DNA of 64,000 bases from Pontibacter sp. Tf4 (GCF_014212495.1 NZ_JACKZC010000006.1:186001-250000); one strand, 5' to 3'. Numbered from the stretch's first letter, positions 1-9,781 are shown. Numbers and translations are program-made. Notes: generated from the letters alone by a model not told the origin.

Positions 1-1
1 C

Positions 2-856
2 ATCAGTGTGATGGGTATCTGTAACAAGGTGGGCGGCATTATCGCTCCTATTGTGCTGGGTTTCTTTATTTTCTCGGATGCCAACGAGCTGGATGCGCTG
101 GTGGGTCAGCTTAACTCGATGAGCGTGCAGGAGAAAGCCGCCGAACTGAATGCCCTGGCCGCCCGCGTGATAAATCCTTACATTTTTATGGCAGTAGCAC
201 TGGGCATACTGGCGGTGCTGGTGCTGTGGTCGAGCTTGCCGGAAGTAGATACCGACCAGGAAGACGAAACTATAGCCATGGCCAACACAGGCAAAACAAG
301 TGTACTGCAGTTTCCGCATTTGTTGCTGGGCGTACTGGCGCTGTTCCTGTATGTAGGTGTTGAAGTTATTGCGGTAGATACCATTATCAGCTACGGTGTT
401 GAGAACGGGTTTTCGCTGGAAGATGCCAAGTTCTTTGCCTCGTTTACCTTAGGTGCCATGCTGCTGGTCTACGTCATCGGTATCATCTCTATCCCGAAAT
501 ACCTGAAACAGGATGTGGCATTAAAACTATCGGCTATCCTGGGCGTGCTGTTCTCGGTGGCTGCCATTCTTACAAGTGGTTATACCTCGGTGCTGTTCAT
601 CGCTCTGCTGGGTCTGGCCAACTCGCTGATGTGGCCGGCTATCTGGCCGCTGGCTATTGCAGGGCTCGGCCGCTTCACTAAAATCGGTTCGTCGCTGCTG
701 ATCATGGGTATTGCCGGCGGGGCCATTCTTCCGCTGGTATACGGCAGGTTATCCGAAGTGACAGACACCCAACACGGCTACTGGATACTGGTGCCATGTT
801 ACCTGTTTATCTGGTACTATGCTACCAAAGGCCATAAAGCAGGCCGAAAGATCTAA
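2..856 (+). CDS. Sugar MFS transporter, FHS family (5' end cut by window)
   Basis: C-terminal part of a major facilitator transporter that probably imports a hexose by proton symport across the inner membrane. The reading frame is already open at base 2, so the ATG at position 8 is an internal methionine and the true start lies outside the window. About 284 residues are visible, with roughly seven hydrophobic helices and a short basic tail (HKAGRKI). The Gly-rich helix ending in GRLSEVTDTQHGYW, with its late-helix glycines, resembles the FucP/GluP (fucose, glucose/galactose) group. A strong terminator follows directly. The substrate cannot be fixed without the N-terminal half. Confidence 0.85.
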   Translation: MSVMGICNKVGGIIAPIVLGFFIFSDANELDALVGQLNSMSVQEKAAELNALAARVINPYIFMAVALGILAVLVLWSSLPEVDTDQEDETIAMANTGKTSVLQFPHLLLGVLALFLYVGVEVIAVDTIISYGVENGFSLEDAKFFASFTLGAMLLVYVIGIISIPKYLKQDVALKLSAILGVLFSVAAILTSGYTSVLFIALLGLANSLMWPAIWPLAIAGLGRFTKIGSSLLIMGIAGGAILPLVYGRLSEVTDTQHGYWILVPCYLFIWYYATKGHKAGRKI

Positions 857-865
857 CTTACATAC

Positions 866-899
866 AGCCCCGGCAGAGCGATCAGCCGGGGCTTTTTTG
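866..899 (+). terminator. Rho-independent terminator after the MFS gene
   Basis: Nine-base-pair perfect GC-rich stem (866-874 pairs with 885-893) with a 10-nt loop, followed by a run of six T. It lies 10 bases after the MFS stop codon. Confidence 0.85.
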
Positions 900-921
900 T
901 TCATACCCCGAACTATAGTTC

Positions 922-1470
922 ATGCACATCAACATTCCCGGCCTCAGAAACTCCGGCCCCGACCACTGGCAAAGCCTCTGGGAGGCAGCTTACCCGGAGC
1001 AGTTTTACCGTATCAACCAACACAACTGGGACCAGCCCGACTGCGCCCTATGGACCGCACGCATAGAACAGGAACTACAGCAGTTTGACCTGAGCGAGGT
1101 GGTGCTGGTTGGCCATAGTGTAGGTTGCGCCGCTATCGTTAACTGGCACCAGCGCTTTGGCAAAAGGGTAAAAGCTGCCCTGCTGGTAGCCCCAAGCGAT
1201 GTAGACAACCCCGATTATCCCAGCTACATTACGGGCTTCAGTCCGCTGCCGCTGCAAAATCTGCCTTTCCCGACTATAGTTGTGGCCAGCACCAACGACC
1301 ATGTGGTAAACTATAGTCGCGCCAAACATTTTGCTAATTGCTGGGGAAGTGAGTTGGTAACGATAGAAAATGCCGGCCACATAGAACCGAAATCCGGGTA
1401 CGGCCCCTGGGACCAGGGACTGGAACTGATAGCACAACTGCACAACCAAACTATAGTTCCGAAACTATAG
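922..1470 (+). CDS. RBBP9/YdeN-family serine hydrolase
   Basis: Small alpha/beta hydrolase of 182 residues, the usual length for the RBBP9/YdeN family. The nucleophile elbow GHSVG gives Ser66, the acid is likely Asp126 in ASTNDHVV, and the base is His153 in NAGHIEPKSGYGPW, a family-typical ending. It is probably cytoplasmic; the substrate is unknown. A full AACTATAGTT palindrome (911-920) ends one base before the ATG. The TAG stop lies inside another CTATAG copy (1465-1470), which also provides the stop of the convergent downstream gene, so the two genes overlap by six bases. Confidence 0.85.
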   Translation: MHINIPGLRNSGPDHWQSLWEAAYPEQFYRINQHNWDQPDCALWTARIEQELQQFDLSEVVLVGHSVGCAAIVNWHQRFGKRVKAALLVAPSDVDNPDYPSYITGFSPLPLQNLPFPTIVVASTNDHVVNYSRAKHFANCWGSELVTIENAGHIEPKSGYGPWDQGLELIAQLHNQTIVPKL

Positions 1471-2280
1471 CAGCTGTAGTTGCTCGCCTTTAAAGTGCTT
1501 TATCGGCTTAAACGAGTTGGTAATGGTATAAATCGGGGTTTCCTGGTAACGCGATGCGATCACGACTTCGGTGCCGGCAGCATTCAGATCGAAAAGCTGT
1601 TTCAGCATGCCGGGGTTGTTGTTATCTTTTGATAAATGCGAGAGCAATACGTGGCTCATGTGGGCCGGCTTGTGCTCGGTAAACAGCGTGAGGGCCTGCT
1701 CGTTGGAGAGGTGCCCGTGCTTGCTGCGGATGCGTTGCTTCAGATAATACGGGTAACGGCCGCTGTCGAGCAGTCCGTCGTCGTAGTTAGCTTCAAGGAA
1801 AGCGGCATGGCACTGCCCAAAGTGCTTGATCACGTGCTCGCAGGGTTCGCCAATATCCGTAAATACCCCAACATTAATGCCCTCGTAGCTTACCATAAAA
1901 CTATGCGGGTCCGAGGCGTCGTGCCATTTAGGGAAGGCGGTTACCGTTAAATTGCCTACCTGTACCGGCTCATAAGCGGTAAACGAGATGGCAGTAATCG
2001 GCTCGTGGGTCAGGCGACCGTGGTACTGGGTATCCGGTGTTATGTAAACCGGCAAACTATACTTTTTTGCCAGCATGGCCACACCCCGGATATGGTCGGA
2101 GTGCTCATGCGAGATAAAAATGGCCTTTACCTTGCGCATCGACAGGCCCAGGCGCATCATGCGTTTCTCGGTTTCGCGGCACGAAATACCGGCATCCACC
2201 AGCACAGCCTCGCGCTCGTTGCCAATGTAATAACAGTTGCCGTTACTCCCCGAATTTAATGATGTGATCTGCAAGTGCAT
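1465..2280 (-). CDS. MBL-fold metallo-hydrolase, YycJ/VicX-like
   Basis: Metallo-beta-lactamase-fold hydrolase of 271 residues. The metal-binding HEHSDH motif is at residues 58-63 and the N-terminal SLNSGSNGNCYYI pattern is typical of YycJ/VicX proteins, which are cytoplasmic putative exonucleases or phosphodiesterases. Later ligands are visible as a conserved Asp in VGVFTDIGEP and a His in SHVLLSHLSKDNNNP. In Firmicutes the gene sits beside walRK; here no such kinase pair is adjacent. The stop codon is the antisense TAG of the CTATAG copy at 1465-1470. The product class is clear; the exact substrate is not. Confidence 0.9.
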   Translation of the reverse strand: MHLQITSLNSGSNGNCYYIGNEREAVLVDAGISCRETEKRMMRLGLSMRKVKAIFISHEHSDHIRGVAMLAKKYSLPVYITPDTQYHGRLTHEPITAISFTAYEPVQVGNLTVTAFPKWHDASDPHSFMVSYEGINVGVFTDIGEPCEHVIKHFGQCHAAFLEANYDDGLLDSGRYPYYLKQRIRSKHGHLSNEQALTLFTEHKPAHMSHVLLSHLSKDNNNPGMLKQLFDLNAAGTEVVIASRYQETPIYTITNSFKPIKHFKGEQLQLL

Positions 2281-2683
2281 GTAGCTGCAAAGAAACGCTA
2301 AATAATGCTTTTTACCAAGATGGCCCTATCTATTAACTCCCCTTGCTGCAGCAAAATTCCTTTTACGCTGCATTTAAAATCAGCAGCAAACTATAGCTTC
2401 TGATTATCAACAAACTATAGTTCTAAAGCTGTAACTATAGCTTACTAATGTACCTGGGATTTGATCACCTGGAAAAGTCTATAGTTGCAACTATAGCAGT
2501 TTCAGGAATACAATTCAATGGATGTAAAAATGTGCGTTGCACAATAACTATAGAACTATAGTCAGCAATAAATCACTGGCATAACAGTAAGATAAGCCCT
2601 GTCAAACTATAGCTGGAAGCAGTAACTACCTTCTCTTCTTACCCTAATAACTCCCAATTATCCGATTTAGCCAATCAGAAATC
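2281..2683. other. Non-coding gap dense in CTATAG palindromes
   Basis: No gene is apparent in these 403 bases. I count eight CTATAG copies, starting at 2391, 2415, 2435, 2479, 2491, 2548, 2556 and 2607; the copy at 2413-2422 is the full AACTATAGTT. The gap is upstream of the minus-strand hydrolase and downstream of the minus-strand kinase, so it should hold the hydrolase promoter. No clear terminator stem was found. Confidence 0.7.
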
Positions 2684-4861
2684 TTAGCGCTTAAAGTAGA
2701 CTTTAAAGTTAGCGCCTTTGTCCAGGGCTGTTTCCAGTTCTATGTGCCCGCCGGCATTTTCTATAATACGCTTCACAATATACAACCCGATACCGGAGCC
2801 TTCCACATGGTCGTGCAGGCGTTTGAACATCGAGAATATCTTTATTTCATCATCAGGGTTCAGGCCCAGCCCATTATCTGCCACCGATAAGATCACAAAC
2901 TCCGGGGTAAGCTCGCTGCTAATAACTATGTGCGGCAGGCGGGCCGGCGAACTATATTTAAGCGCATTGCTGAGCAGGTTATACACAATACTACGCACGT
3001 TTTTGGCCGAGAACTCGATCTCAGCCTCCGGCGACACGTTGGTTTCTATAGTTGCCTGCTTCTCTTTTATCTGCGGTTCAAAGTCTAATTGAATGTCCTC
3101 TACTACCTGTTTCAGGTTCACGCGGGCCACATCGTGGTTGTCTTCGCGCTGCACCTTAGCTACCTCGGTCAGGTCGGCAATGGCGCGCTTAAACCGGTCG
3201 ATGGAGTGTTGGATAAGGGACAGTACTTTCTGGAGGTCCGGAGAGTTCAGGTTTTCGTGTGGCAGGAAATCCACAAACACTTTCATCAGGCCTTCGATGT
3301 TGGAGATCGGGGCTTTGAGGTCATGCGAGGCAGAGTATACAAAGTTATCGAGGTCGGCGTTCGTGGCGAGCAGCTCCTTGTTCATGGCCTCTATCTTCAG
3401 GCGGGCCTCCACCTGCTCGTTCACACCCACAGCCACCGCTATAATGCCTATCACATTGCCCTGCTCGTCGCGCATGGGCTGGTATACAAAGTTAATGTAT
3501 ACATCCTCCAGTTTACCATTCCGGTCAAGTTTTACGAGAAGCTCATTTGCTACAAAAGGTACGCCGGTGGTGTATACTCCGTCCAGCAGTTCCCTGATGC
3601 CCTGGTCGGCTACTTCTGGCAAGGCTTCCAGCACCGGCCTGCCGATCACTTCCTCGTAGGTGCGGCCCCATATCTCGCAAATGCCCGGGTTCACCAGGTC
3701 CACAATATACTCCGGCCCACGCAGAATTGTGATGCCCACAGGCGCCTGCATAAAGATCTCGCTCATATAAGCCTGGCGTCTTTCGGTTTCAGAGCGGGCG
3801 TGTACACTTGCAAACGAGATAGCTATCTGCCGCCCCAAAAGCATGTGGAAGTCCTCGTAGTTGGTATTATAGTCAAGTTTAGAGCTGGTACCGGCCACTA
3901 TAATGCCTACCACGCGGCTCTGGCCGGGCAGGGCAACGGGCAAAAGCGCTACCGGCAAGTCCTGCTGCTCCGCTGTAAGCTTCGTTTTATCTGCAACCAG
4001 GTCGCTGTATTTTACCAGCACCGGCTTACGCGTTTCCAGTACCTGCAGCAACGGATCTGCAATTCCCTGCTCTTTCAGGCTTGGTCTTTCGAGTAGCGTT
4101 TCGTGCAGCATAATACCTGCCTGGCCCAGCAACCGCGCTTCGCCGCTATCTTCCTCCAGCAGATAAATACCACACAATGGTATGTCGCTGGTATTTTCAC
4201 TCATTATAGCACAGGCTTTCTCACCGGCTTCTTCCAGGGTACTAACCAAGGTCAGCGCTTCGGTTACATCTTTCAGGGTTTTAAGGCGGCGCTGATTTAA
4301 AACAGTGTCGGTCACTTCTTTACAGGAGCAGAACATACCAGCTACCTGGCCATCGTCGTTAAATGCAGGGCTGTACGAAAAGGTCCAGTAGGTTTCCTCT
4401 ATAAAGCCCTTCCGATCCAGGTAAATGGGCATGTCTTCGGCGTAGAACTGGGTGCCGTTCTGGAAAATATCTTCGGCTACTGCCCCTATCTGGTACCAGA
4501 TCTCCGACCACATGTCGCGGGCACTTGCCCCCAGCGCATCGGGATGTTTTTTTCCTAAGGCAGGCAAATACGCATCGTTGTGGAACATGTAAAAGGATTC
4601 GGACCACCACAAAAACATCGGAAACGATGAATTAAGGATGGTGCGTAAGGTTGTTTTCAGGCTGAGTGGCCATGCCTCCATATCACCAAGCGGGTGATTG
4701 TGCCAGTCGTAAGCGCGCATGAGGGCGCCCATCTCACCGCCTCCCGTAAAAAAATATTGCTTATTGCCTGCGGCAGTGGTTTTCTGTGATAAAGACATGA
4801 AAGAAGTATTAAATAACAGGGTGTGCTTGTACTGTTCCTGCATTGCATCTGTCTGAAGCAA
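2684..4861 (-). CDS. PAS/GAF sensor histidine kinase
   Basis: Soluble sensor kinase of up to 725 residues with no membrane segment. Order: PAS domain (about 50-170), GAF domain (about 195-355), second PAS (about 365-485), a short coiled coil, HisKA with the phosphorylated His near residue 513 (SASHDLKAP), and HATPase_c with N box NLLSNALKYS, G1 DNGLGL and G2 GSGIGLYIVK. The start is uncertain: MSLSQKTT at 4798 (residue 22) is as plausible as 4861, because the first 21 residues precede the PAS homology. No response regulator is adjacent, so its partner is elsewhere. The signal sensed is unknown. Confidence 0.85.
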   Translation of the reverse strand: MLQTDAMQEQYKHTLLFNTSFMSLSQKTTAAGNKQYFFTGGGEMGALMRAYDWHNHPLGDMEAWPLSLKTTLRTILNSSFPMFLWWSESFYMFHNDAYLPALGKKHPDALGASARDMWSEIWYQIGAVAEDIFQNGTQFYAEDMPIYLDRKGFIEETYWTFSYSPAFNDDGQVAGMFCSCKEVTDTVLNQRRLKTLKDVTEALTLVSTLEEAGEKACAIMSENTSDIPLCGIYLLEEDSGEARLLGQAGIMLHETLLERPSLKEQGIADPLLQVLETRKPVLVKYSDLVADKTKLTAEQQDLPVALLPVALPGQSRVVGIIVAGTSSKLDYNTNYEDFHMLLGRQIAISFASVHARSETERRQAYMSEIFMQAPVGITILRGPEYIVDLVNPGICEIWGRTYEEVIGRPVLEALPEVADQGIRELLDGVYTTGVPFVANELLVKLDRNGKLEDVYINFVYQPMRDEQGNVIGIIAVAVGVNEQVEARLKIEAMNKELLATNADLDNFVYSASHDLKAPISNIEGLMKVFVDFLPHENLNSPDLQKVLSLIQHSIDRFKRAIADLTEVAKVQREDNHDVARVNLKQVVEDIQLDFEPQIKEKQATIETNVSPEAEIEFSAKNVRSIVYNLLSNALKYSSPARLPHIVISSELTPEFVILSVADNGLGLNPDDEIKIFSMFKRLHDHVEGSGIGLYIVKRIIENAGGHIELETALDKGANFKVYFKR

Positions 4862-4985
4862 TATAACGAAAACTAAATATAGAAGTTAGCATGACTTCTG
4901 AACTTCAGCCTGTTTCGTGCAGATAAAGTACTAACACGTTCATTTGCTCCCTGTTAATTTTGTATCTATTTTAATTAATTGTGCC

Positions 4986-6536
4986 TCAGGAGGCGAGCTT
5001 GTTGCTTTGTCCGGCTTCCTGTTTATAGTTGGCGCCAATCCGCGGCAGCCCTAACACGCTACTTGTCCAGTCTCTTACCTGTTGCAGCAACCCGGCGTCC
5101 TGCGCCAGCGAAAGCCCGTACGACGGAATCATCTGCCTGAGTTTTGCCTGCCATGCCGGCGAGGCCACCTGCTCCGGAAAACAGCGCTGCAGCAATTCCA
5201 GCATAATCGATACGGCCGTAGAAGCACCCGGCGAGGCACCTAATAAGGCAGCAAGCGAGCCATCGGCAGCACTTACCATCTCGGTTCCGAACTCCAGCAC
5301 GCCTCCCCCTTCCGGGCCTTTTTTAATTACCTGCACCCGCTGGCCTGCAATCTCCAGTTCCCAGTCTTCGGGTCTGGCGTTCGGGTAGTAATCGCGGAGG
5401 GCTTGCATTCTGTCTTCCGGCGACTGGCGCACCTGGTTGATCAGGTACTGGGTAAGCGGAATATTTTTAATACCAGCCGAGATCATCGGGCGCAGGTTAT
5501 CCGGCCGGATGGAAAGGGCCAGGTCCAGGAAAGAGCCTTTTTTAAGGAACTTAGTGGAGAAACCGGCATAGGGCCCGAAGAGCAGCTCCTTTTTACCGTT
5601 TATGTAGCGGCTATCCAGGTGCGGCACCGACATGGGCGGCGATCCTACCGATGCTTTTCCGTACACCTTGGCCTTGTGGCGCTCCACTACATCGGGGTTG
5701 GTACAGCGCAGCCATTGCCCGCTTACCGGGAACCCGCCAAAACCTTCGCCTTCCGGAATACCGGATTTAAGCAGTAGCGGCAACGAGCCTCCCCCGGCCC
5801 CTATAAAAACAAACTTAGCATACACATTCCGCTTCTCGCCGGTTGCCAGGTCTTTTACCCGTACACGCCAGTAGCCGGTACTGGTCTTCTTGAGTTTGCG
5901 CACCTCGTGCCCGAAGTACTGGCGCATGCCGTGTTCCTGCAGGCGCATGAACATACGGCGTGTAAGCGCACCAAAGTTTACGTCCGTACCGATCTCCATG
6001 CGGGTGGCGGCCAGCTTTTCGGAAGTATCGCGCCCTTCCATTACCAATGGCATCCACTCTTTTAACTGAACCGGGTTTTCGCTGTACTGCATGCCCTTAA
6101 ACAGGTGGCAGCTGGTCATGGCCTCGTAGCGTTTTCTCAGAAACTCCACATTCTTATCGCCCCACACAAAGCTCATGTGCGGCACCGTGTTAATAAAAAA
6201 GTCGGGTAGTTTTACCTGGTTCTTCTCCAGCAGGTAAGACCAGAACTGCTTCGATACCTCAAATGACTCCGCTATTTTAACTGCTTTTGAAATATCGATG
6301 GCGCCATTGGGGCGCTCGGGCGTATAGTTGAGTTCGCAGAAGGCCGAGTGGCCGGTGCCCGCATTGTTCCAGGCATCGGAGCTTTCGGCGGCCGCTACAT
6401 GCAGGCGCTCGTATAGTTCCACTTTCAGGTCTGGCTGCAGTTCTTTTAGTAACATGCCGAGTGTCGCACTCATAATTCCGGCTCCGATCAGAATAACGTC
6501 CGGGTTTCCGTCTGTAGTCATATTGTTAATGTCCAT
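4986..6536 (-). CDS. mqo: Malate:quinone oxidoreductase
   Basis: FAD-dependent, membrane-associated enzyme that oxidises malate to oxaloacetate and passes electrons to quinone, an alternative to NAD-dependent malate dehydrogenase in the TCA cycle. The 516-residue length fits the family. The FAD-binding motif [13 protein letters not shown] lies near residue 15, followed by the family-typical [22 protein letters not shown]. The C-terminal half contains the expected conserved stretch around [10 protein letters not shown]. Translation could start at 6536 or at the inner methionine of MTTDGN five codons later. The gene stands alone; it would work with the glyoxylate-shunt genes near 57-60 kb. Confidence 0.95.
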   Translation of the reverse strand: MDINNMTTDGNPDVILIGAGIMSATLGMLLKELQPDLKVELYERLHVAAAESSDAWNNAGTGHSAFCELNYTPERPNGAIDISKAVKIAESFEVSKQFWSYLLEKNQVKLPDFFINTVPHMSFVWGDKNVEFLRKRYEAMTSCHLFKGMQYSENPVQLKEWMPLVMEGRDTSEKLAATRMEIGTDVNFGALTRRMFMRLQEHGMRQYFGHEVRKLKKTSTGYWRVRVKDLATGEKRNVYAKFVFIGAGGGSLPLLLKSGIPEGEGFGGFPVSGQWLRCTNPDVVERHKAKVYGKASVGSPPMSVPHLDSRYINGKKELLFGPYAGFSTKFLKKGSFLDLALSIRPDNLRPMISAGIKNIPLTQYLINQVRQSPEDRMQALRDYYPNARPEDWELEIAGQRVQVIKKGPEGGGVLEFGTEMVSAADGSLAALLGASPGASTAVSIMLELLQRCFPEQVASPAWQAKLRQMIPSYGLSLAQDAGLLQQVRDWTSSVLGLPRIGANYKQEAGQSNKLAS

Positions 6537-6864
6537 AGCTCTTGTGTATAGTTCAGCTTCTGTAACCAGGCATTGCCCGGGGTTTTATCTCCTTACGGAA
6601 AAGTTTGCTATTTAATAACAAACCGGGCTGCCAATACCTGCCAGACCGCCCACTTACCGGGTTCGCACATCCAAGCGTCTCACTTTGCCAATACCGGTTA
6701 TCACTATTACCATTTTATTAAGGTTGCAACATCAAGCTACACATTTAGAGCAGCTTAGCTTTATTCATCTATTTATATTTACCTATATTTGAATGCGGAA
6801 ATATGAAGCAGCCAACCGCACTGTTCCCCGACCTTGTATTGCCTTTACACCTAACACTATACAA
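6537..6864. other. Divergent intergenic region between mqo and nuclease
   Basis: No gene supported. The region carries the promoters of the two divergent genes. A Bacteroidota-type -7 element is visible at 6784-6791 for the plus-strand nuclease. The first possible ATG for the nuclease (6793) lies directly after that element and is therefore unlikely to be the start. Confidence 0.6.
6784..6791 (+). promoter_or_regulatory. Bacteroidota -7 promoter element
   Basis: TATATTTG matches the TAnnTTTG consensus of the primary Bacteroidota sigma factor. Transcription would begin near 6798, leaving a leader of about 65 bases before the chosen ATG at 6865. No clear -33 TTTG was found. Confidence 0.5.
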
Positions 6865-8709
6865 ATGAAACACAGTTACCCTTTCCGATGGATCCTGATC
6901 CTGACGGCATTTTTTACCTTTACCGCCTGCCAGCAGGATACGGAGAACATTGACCCGCAGCTCCCGCTCGAAGAGAACATCATCATTAACCCTGATGCCT
7001 TTTACGAAGGCTTTGAAGGCGCCACCAAAACCAGCTATGCAACGGCTGATGTAGTTTTTGCCAGTGGCACCTGGACCTTTACTGATGCGCTTACCGGCAA
7101 TACCACCGACGACACCAAGACAGATGTACAGGCTGCCAGGGTGCAGAACAGCGGTAAACTGACCATGAAGTTCGACCTTCCGGCTGGTGCTAAATCGTTT
7201 ACGCTTACCTATGCCAAGTATGGCCGCGATAAAAATACCACCCTGCAGGTGTTTTACTCCACCGACGGTGGCGCCACCTGGACAAGCGCCGGCGAAACCA
7301 TAAGCGTAAGCAAGACCAGCCAGCAAAGCACTACCCTGCCCCTGAACATTACCGTCCCGGTGCGCTTCGAGATCCGGAAAACGGACGGCTCGGCCAACCG
7401 CACCAACATTGATAACATTCAGGTTGAAGCAAACGCGGCAACCGCACCGGCACCCGTAACCAGCACCATCACCGAAAACTATGAGACCGGCTCGAAAGGC
7501 AGTTATGCAGCAGCTTCGGTGGCACTTACAACCGGCAACTGGTTCCTGAACGAAGCGCTGATCGGCACACTGGAATCTGACCGTAAAAACGGAACCAAAT
7601 CGGTGCGCATCCGTGACCTGGGCAGCCTGGAGATGCAGTTTGATGTACCCAACGCCCAGGAGGTAACGATATACCACGCCGCCTACGGCACCGACAATGC
7701 CAGCACCTGGCAACTGGAAGCCTCTACAGACGGTGGCCAGCACTGGACCGTGCAGGGCAATGTGATCAACACTTCAGCAACCACCTTGCAGAAAGCTACC
7801 TTTACAGTTAACTATAGTTCGGCTGTCAGATTCAGAGTAGTTAAACTGAGTGGCACGGGTACCCGCATCAACATCGATGATGTTACTGTGAGCAGCACTG
7901 CTACCGAAGAAGACCCGGGCACCGGCGAAGACCCTGCCCCCACCAACCCCGGCGAAACCAGTAACAGCGTACACCTTACCTTAGGCAACCCGTCGGGGGC
8001 TATAACTGATGTGAACCAGCCAAACAATTACCTGCTGCTTAAAACACAGTATGTGATGTCGTATAGCCGCGACAAAGGCACGGCCAACTGGGTGAGCTGG
8101 CATTTAGATAATACCTGGATCGGCAGCACGCCACGCCAGGATGATTTCAGGGCTGACGCAACACTGCCGTCGGGCTGGTACCGCGTGGGCTCTACCGATT
8201 ACTCGGGCAGCGGCTTCGACCGTGGCCACATGTGCCCGTCTGCCGACAGAACCGCTTCGGTAACTGATAACTCTGCTACCTTCCTGATGACCAACATGAT
8301 ACCGCAGGCACCACGCAACAACCAGGGCGCTTGGGCACAACTCGAAAACTACTGCCGCTCACTGCTGAGCAGCGGCAACGAGGTATACATTATCTCGGGT
8401 GGTTACGGCATGGGTGGCAGCGGCTCTAATGGCTATACCACAACTATAGCCGGCGGCAAGGTAACGGTGCCATCCAATACCTGGAAAGTAATTGTGGTGC
8501 TGCCGAAAGGCGACAACGATGCGGCACGCATTACCACCAGCACCCGCGTAATTGCTGTAGATATGCCAAACGACCAGAATGTGCAGTCGGACTGGAAACT
8601 ATACCGCACCACTGTGGATGCCATTGAAGCAAAGACCGGCTACGACTTTTTAAGCCTGGTGAACGACAACACAGAGAGCGTGCTGGAGGCAACAAAAGAC
8701 GCTTTATAG
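6865..8709 (+). CDS. Secreted DNA/RNA non-specific endonuclease, lipoprotein
   Basis: Predicted 615-residue nuclease anchored as a lipoprotein. The signal peptide has lipobox FTAC (Cys22). Two tandem beta-sandwich domains of about 140 residues follow (about 35-190 and 205-340); both contain STDGG.HW/TW and end in a NIDN/NIDD..V strand, so they are internal duplicates that may bind sugar or extracellular matrix. A Pro/Glu/Asp-rich linker leads to a NUC1 (PF01223) endonuclease domain with DRGH, catalytic His about residue 455, and the metal-binding NNQGAWAQLE. The start at 6865 rather than 6793 is chosen because the signal peptide begins there and the -7 element ends at 6791. Confidence 0.9.
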   Translation: MKHSYPFRWILILTAFFTFTACQQDTENIDPQLPLEENIIINPDAFYEGFEGATKTSYATADVVFASGTWTFTDALTGNTTDDTKTDVQAARVQNSGKLTMKFDLPAGAKSFTLTYAKYGRDKNTTLQVFYSTDGGATWTSAGETISVSKTSQQSTTLPLNITVPVRFEIRKTDGSANRTNIDNIQVEANAATAPAPVTSTITENYETGSKGSYAAASVALTTGNWFLNEALIGTLESDRKNGTKSVRIRDLGSLEMQFDVPNAQEVTIYHAAYGTDNASTWQLEASTDGGQHWTVQGNVINTSATTLQKATFTVNYSSAVRFRVVKLSGTGTRINIDDVTVSSTATEEDPGTGEDPAPTNPGETSNSVHLTLGNPSGAITDVNQPNNYLLLKTQYVMSYSRDKGTANWVSWHLDNTWIGSTPRQDDFRADATLPSGWYRVGSTDYSGSGFDRGHMCPSADRTASVTDNSATFLMTNMIPQAPRNNQGAWAQLENYCRSLLSSGNEVYIISGGYGMGGSGSNGYTTTIAGGKVTVPSNTWKVIVVLPKGDNDAARITTSTRVIAVDMPNDQNVQSDWKLYRTTVDAIEAKTGYDFLSLVNDNTESVLEATKDAL

Positions 8710-9093
8710 GCCATCAGCCCGGGCCGTTCTGTGGCCTGACCAGCAACCTTACATAACTACGGATAGCCCTGCCAACCGGCGGGGCTATCTTTTTAAGGAA
8801 CTATAACGCCCTTTTTTGGCTTATATAATCCGTAAAGCTATGCTTTGCAGGGAGATGAGCGGCAAACGAAGCCGGCAGTTTCTGATGCTGCCAACTATAG
8901 TTTACAATAAATCGCCTTGAACAGAGTTTAGCTAAAAAGCATTAGCAGATTTCGTTTTTACCGCCGCAAAAATGATTTTCTGACCAGCTGCGAGAGGAAT
9001 ATTAAATCAAACACCTGTAAAATTAATTGCGCGTTATAGCACTTTATTTTATGTTTACTCCGGTATAGCTTCCGGATCAAAATCAATCTTACC
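8710..9093. other. Intergenic region after nuclease gene
   Basis: No gene supported in 384 bases. It contains a terminator (8762-8794), one CTATAG copy near 8896, and an AT-rich stretch upstream of 9094 that presumably holds a promoter, although no clean TAnnTTTG is visible. Confidence 0.6.
8762..8794 (+). terminator. Terminator after nuclease gene
   Basis: Eight-base stem 8762-8769 with 8782-8789, with an inner gcc/ggc pairing, followed by a T run. It lies about 50 bases past the nuclease stop. Confidence 0.7.
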
Positions 9094-9759
9094 ATGAAAT
9101 CAACCTTTTTATCCCTTGTTTTAGTGATGCTGTTCACGGCCGTACAGGCACAGGATGCAGCCCCGACAAAAAACACACTGTCTAAACAGTACAGTGCCCT
9201 GAAAGATAAAGCCAACTCGTACCAGGAGGGCGGTCAGCAGTACAAAGTTGTGAATGTAAAGTCGATGGACCAGTTCTATAAGAGCGTAAACGACAGCCTG
9301 CAGGTTATCAGCAAAAAGCTGGCCGATGCGCGCGCCGGCGCCGACAAGGAACTGATTGAAGCCCGTGCCAGTGTAGCTGCACAGGAAAAACAACTGAAAG
9401 CATTAACCGAAGAGACTGCACGCAAAGAGCAGGAAGTGCAGAAAAGCCAGCACCTGATCAACAACATTTCGTTTTTCGGGATAGACATGCAGAAGCAGTT
9501 TTACGTGATCCTGAACTCCGTAATTATAGTTGCCCTGCTGATAGTGCTGGCTATAGTAATGATGCAGTACAAGAGCAGTAAGCGCGTGGCTATAGAGAAA
9601 GTAAAAGCGTTTGATGACATCGACAGTGAGTTTAACGAATATAAAAAGGCTGCCCGCGAACGTGAACTGAAGCTGAAGCGTGAAATGCAGACCGAAATGA
9701 ACCGTGCAGAAGACCTGAAAATGGAGCTGACAGCGCTGCAGAAAAAACAGCACGCTTAA
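9094..9759 (+). CDS. Signal-peptide coiled-coil membrane protein, unknown function
   Basis: 221 residues. An N-terminal signal peptide (about residues 1-19, ending AVQAQ) is followed by a periplasmic segment with a helical, charged coiled coil (about 70-120), one membrane helix (about 137-157, FYVILNSVIIVALLIVLAIV) and a strongly charged cytoplasmic coiled coil to the C-terminus (about 165-218, rich in Glu, Lys and Arg). The topology would place one coil on each side of the inner membrane. I do not recognise the family. It is a monocistronic gene closed by a strong hairpin. A structural or tethering role is only a guess from architecture. Confidence 0.75.
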   Translation: MKSTFLSLVLVMLFTAVQAQDAAPTKNTLSKQYSALKDKANSYQEGGQQYKVVNVKSMDQFYKSVNDSLQVISKKLADARAGADKELIEARASVAAQEKQLKALTEETARKEQEVQKSQHLINNISFFGIDMQKQFYVILNSVIIVALLIVLAIVMMQYKSSKRVAIEKVKAFDDIDSEFNEYKKAARERELKLKREMQTEMNRAEDLKMELTALQKKQHA

Positions 9760-9781
9760 AAAATAAACACAAACATTAAAA

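Noticed and set aside
3089..4096. Long plus-strand reading frame antisense to the PAS/GAF kinase
   Set aside because: No start context, biased composition, and the opposite strand codes for well-supported kinase domains.
6793..6864. Earlier ATG for the nuclease gene
   Set aside because: The -7 element ends two bases before it, and the signal peptide only begins at 6865.
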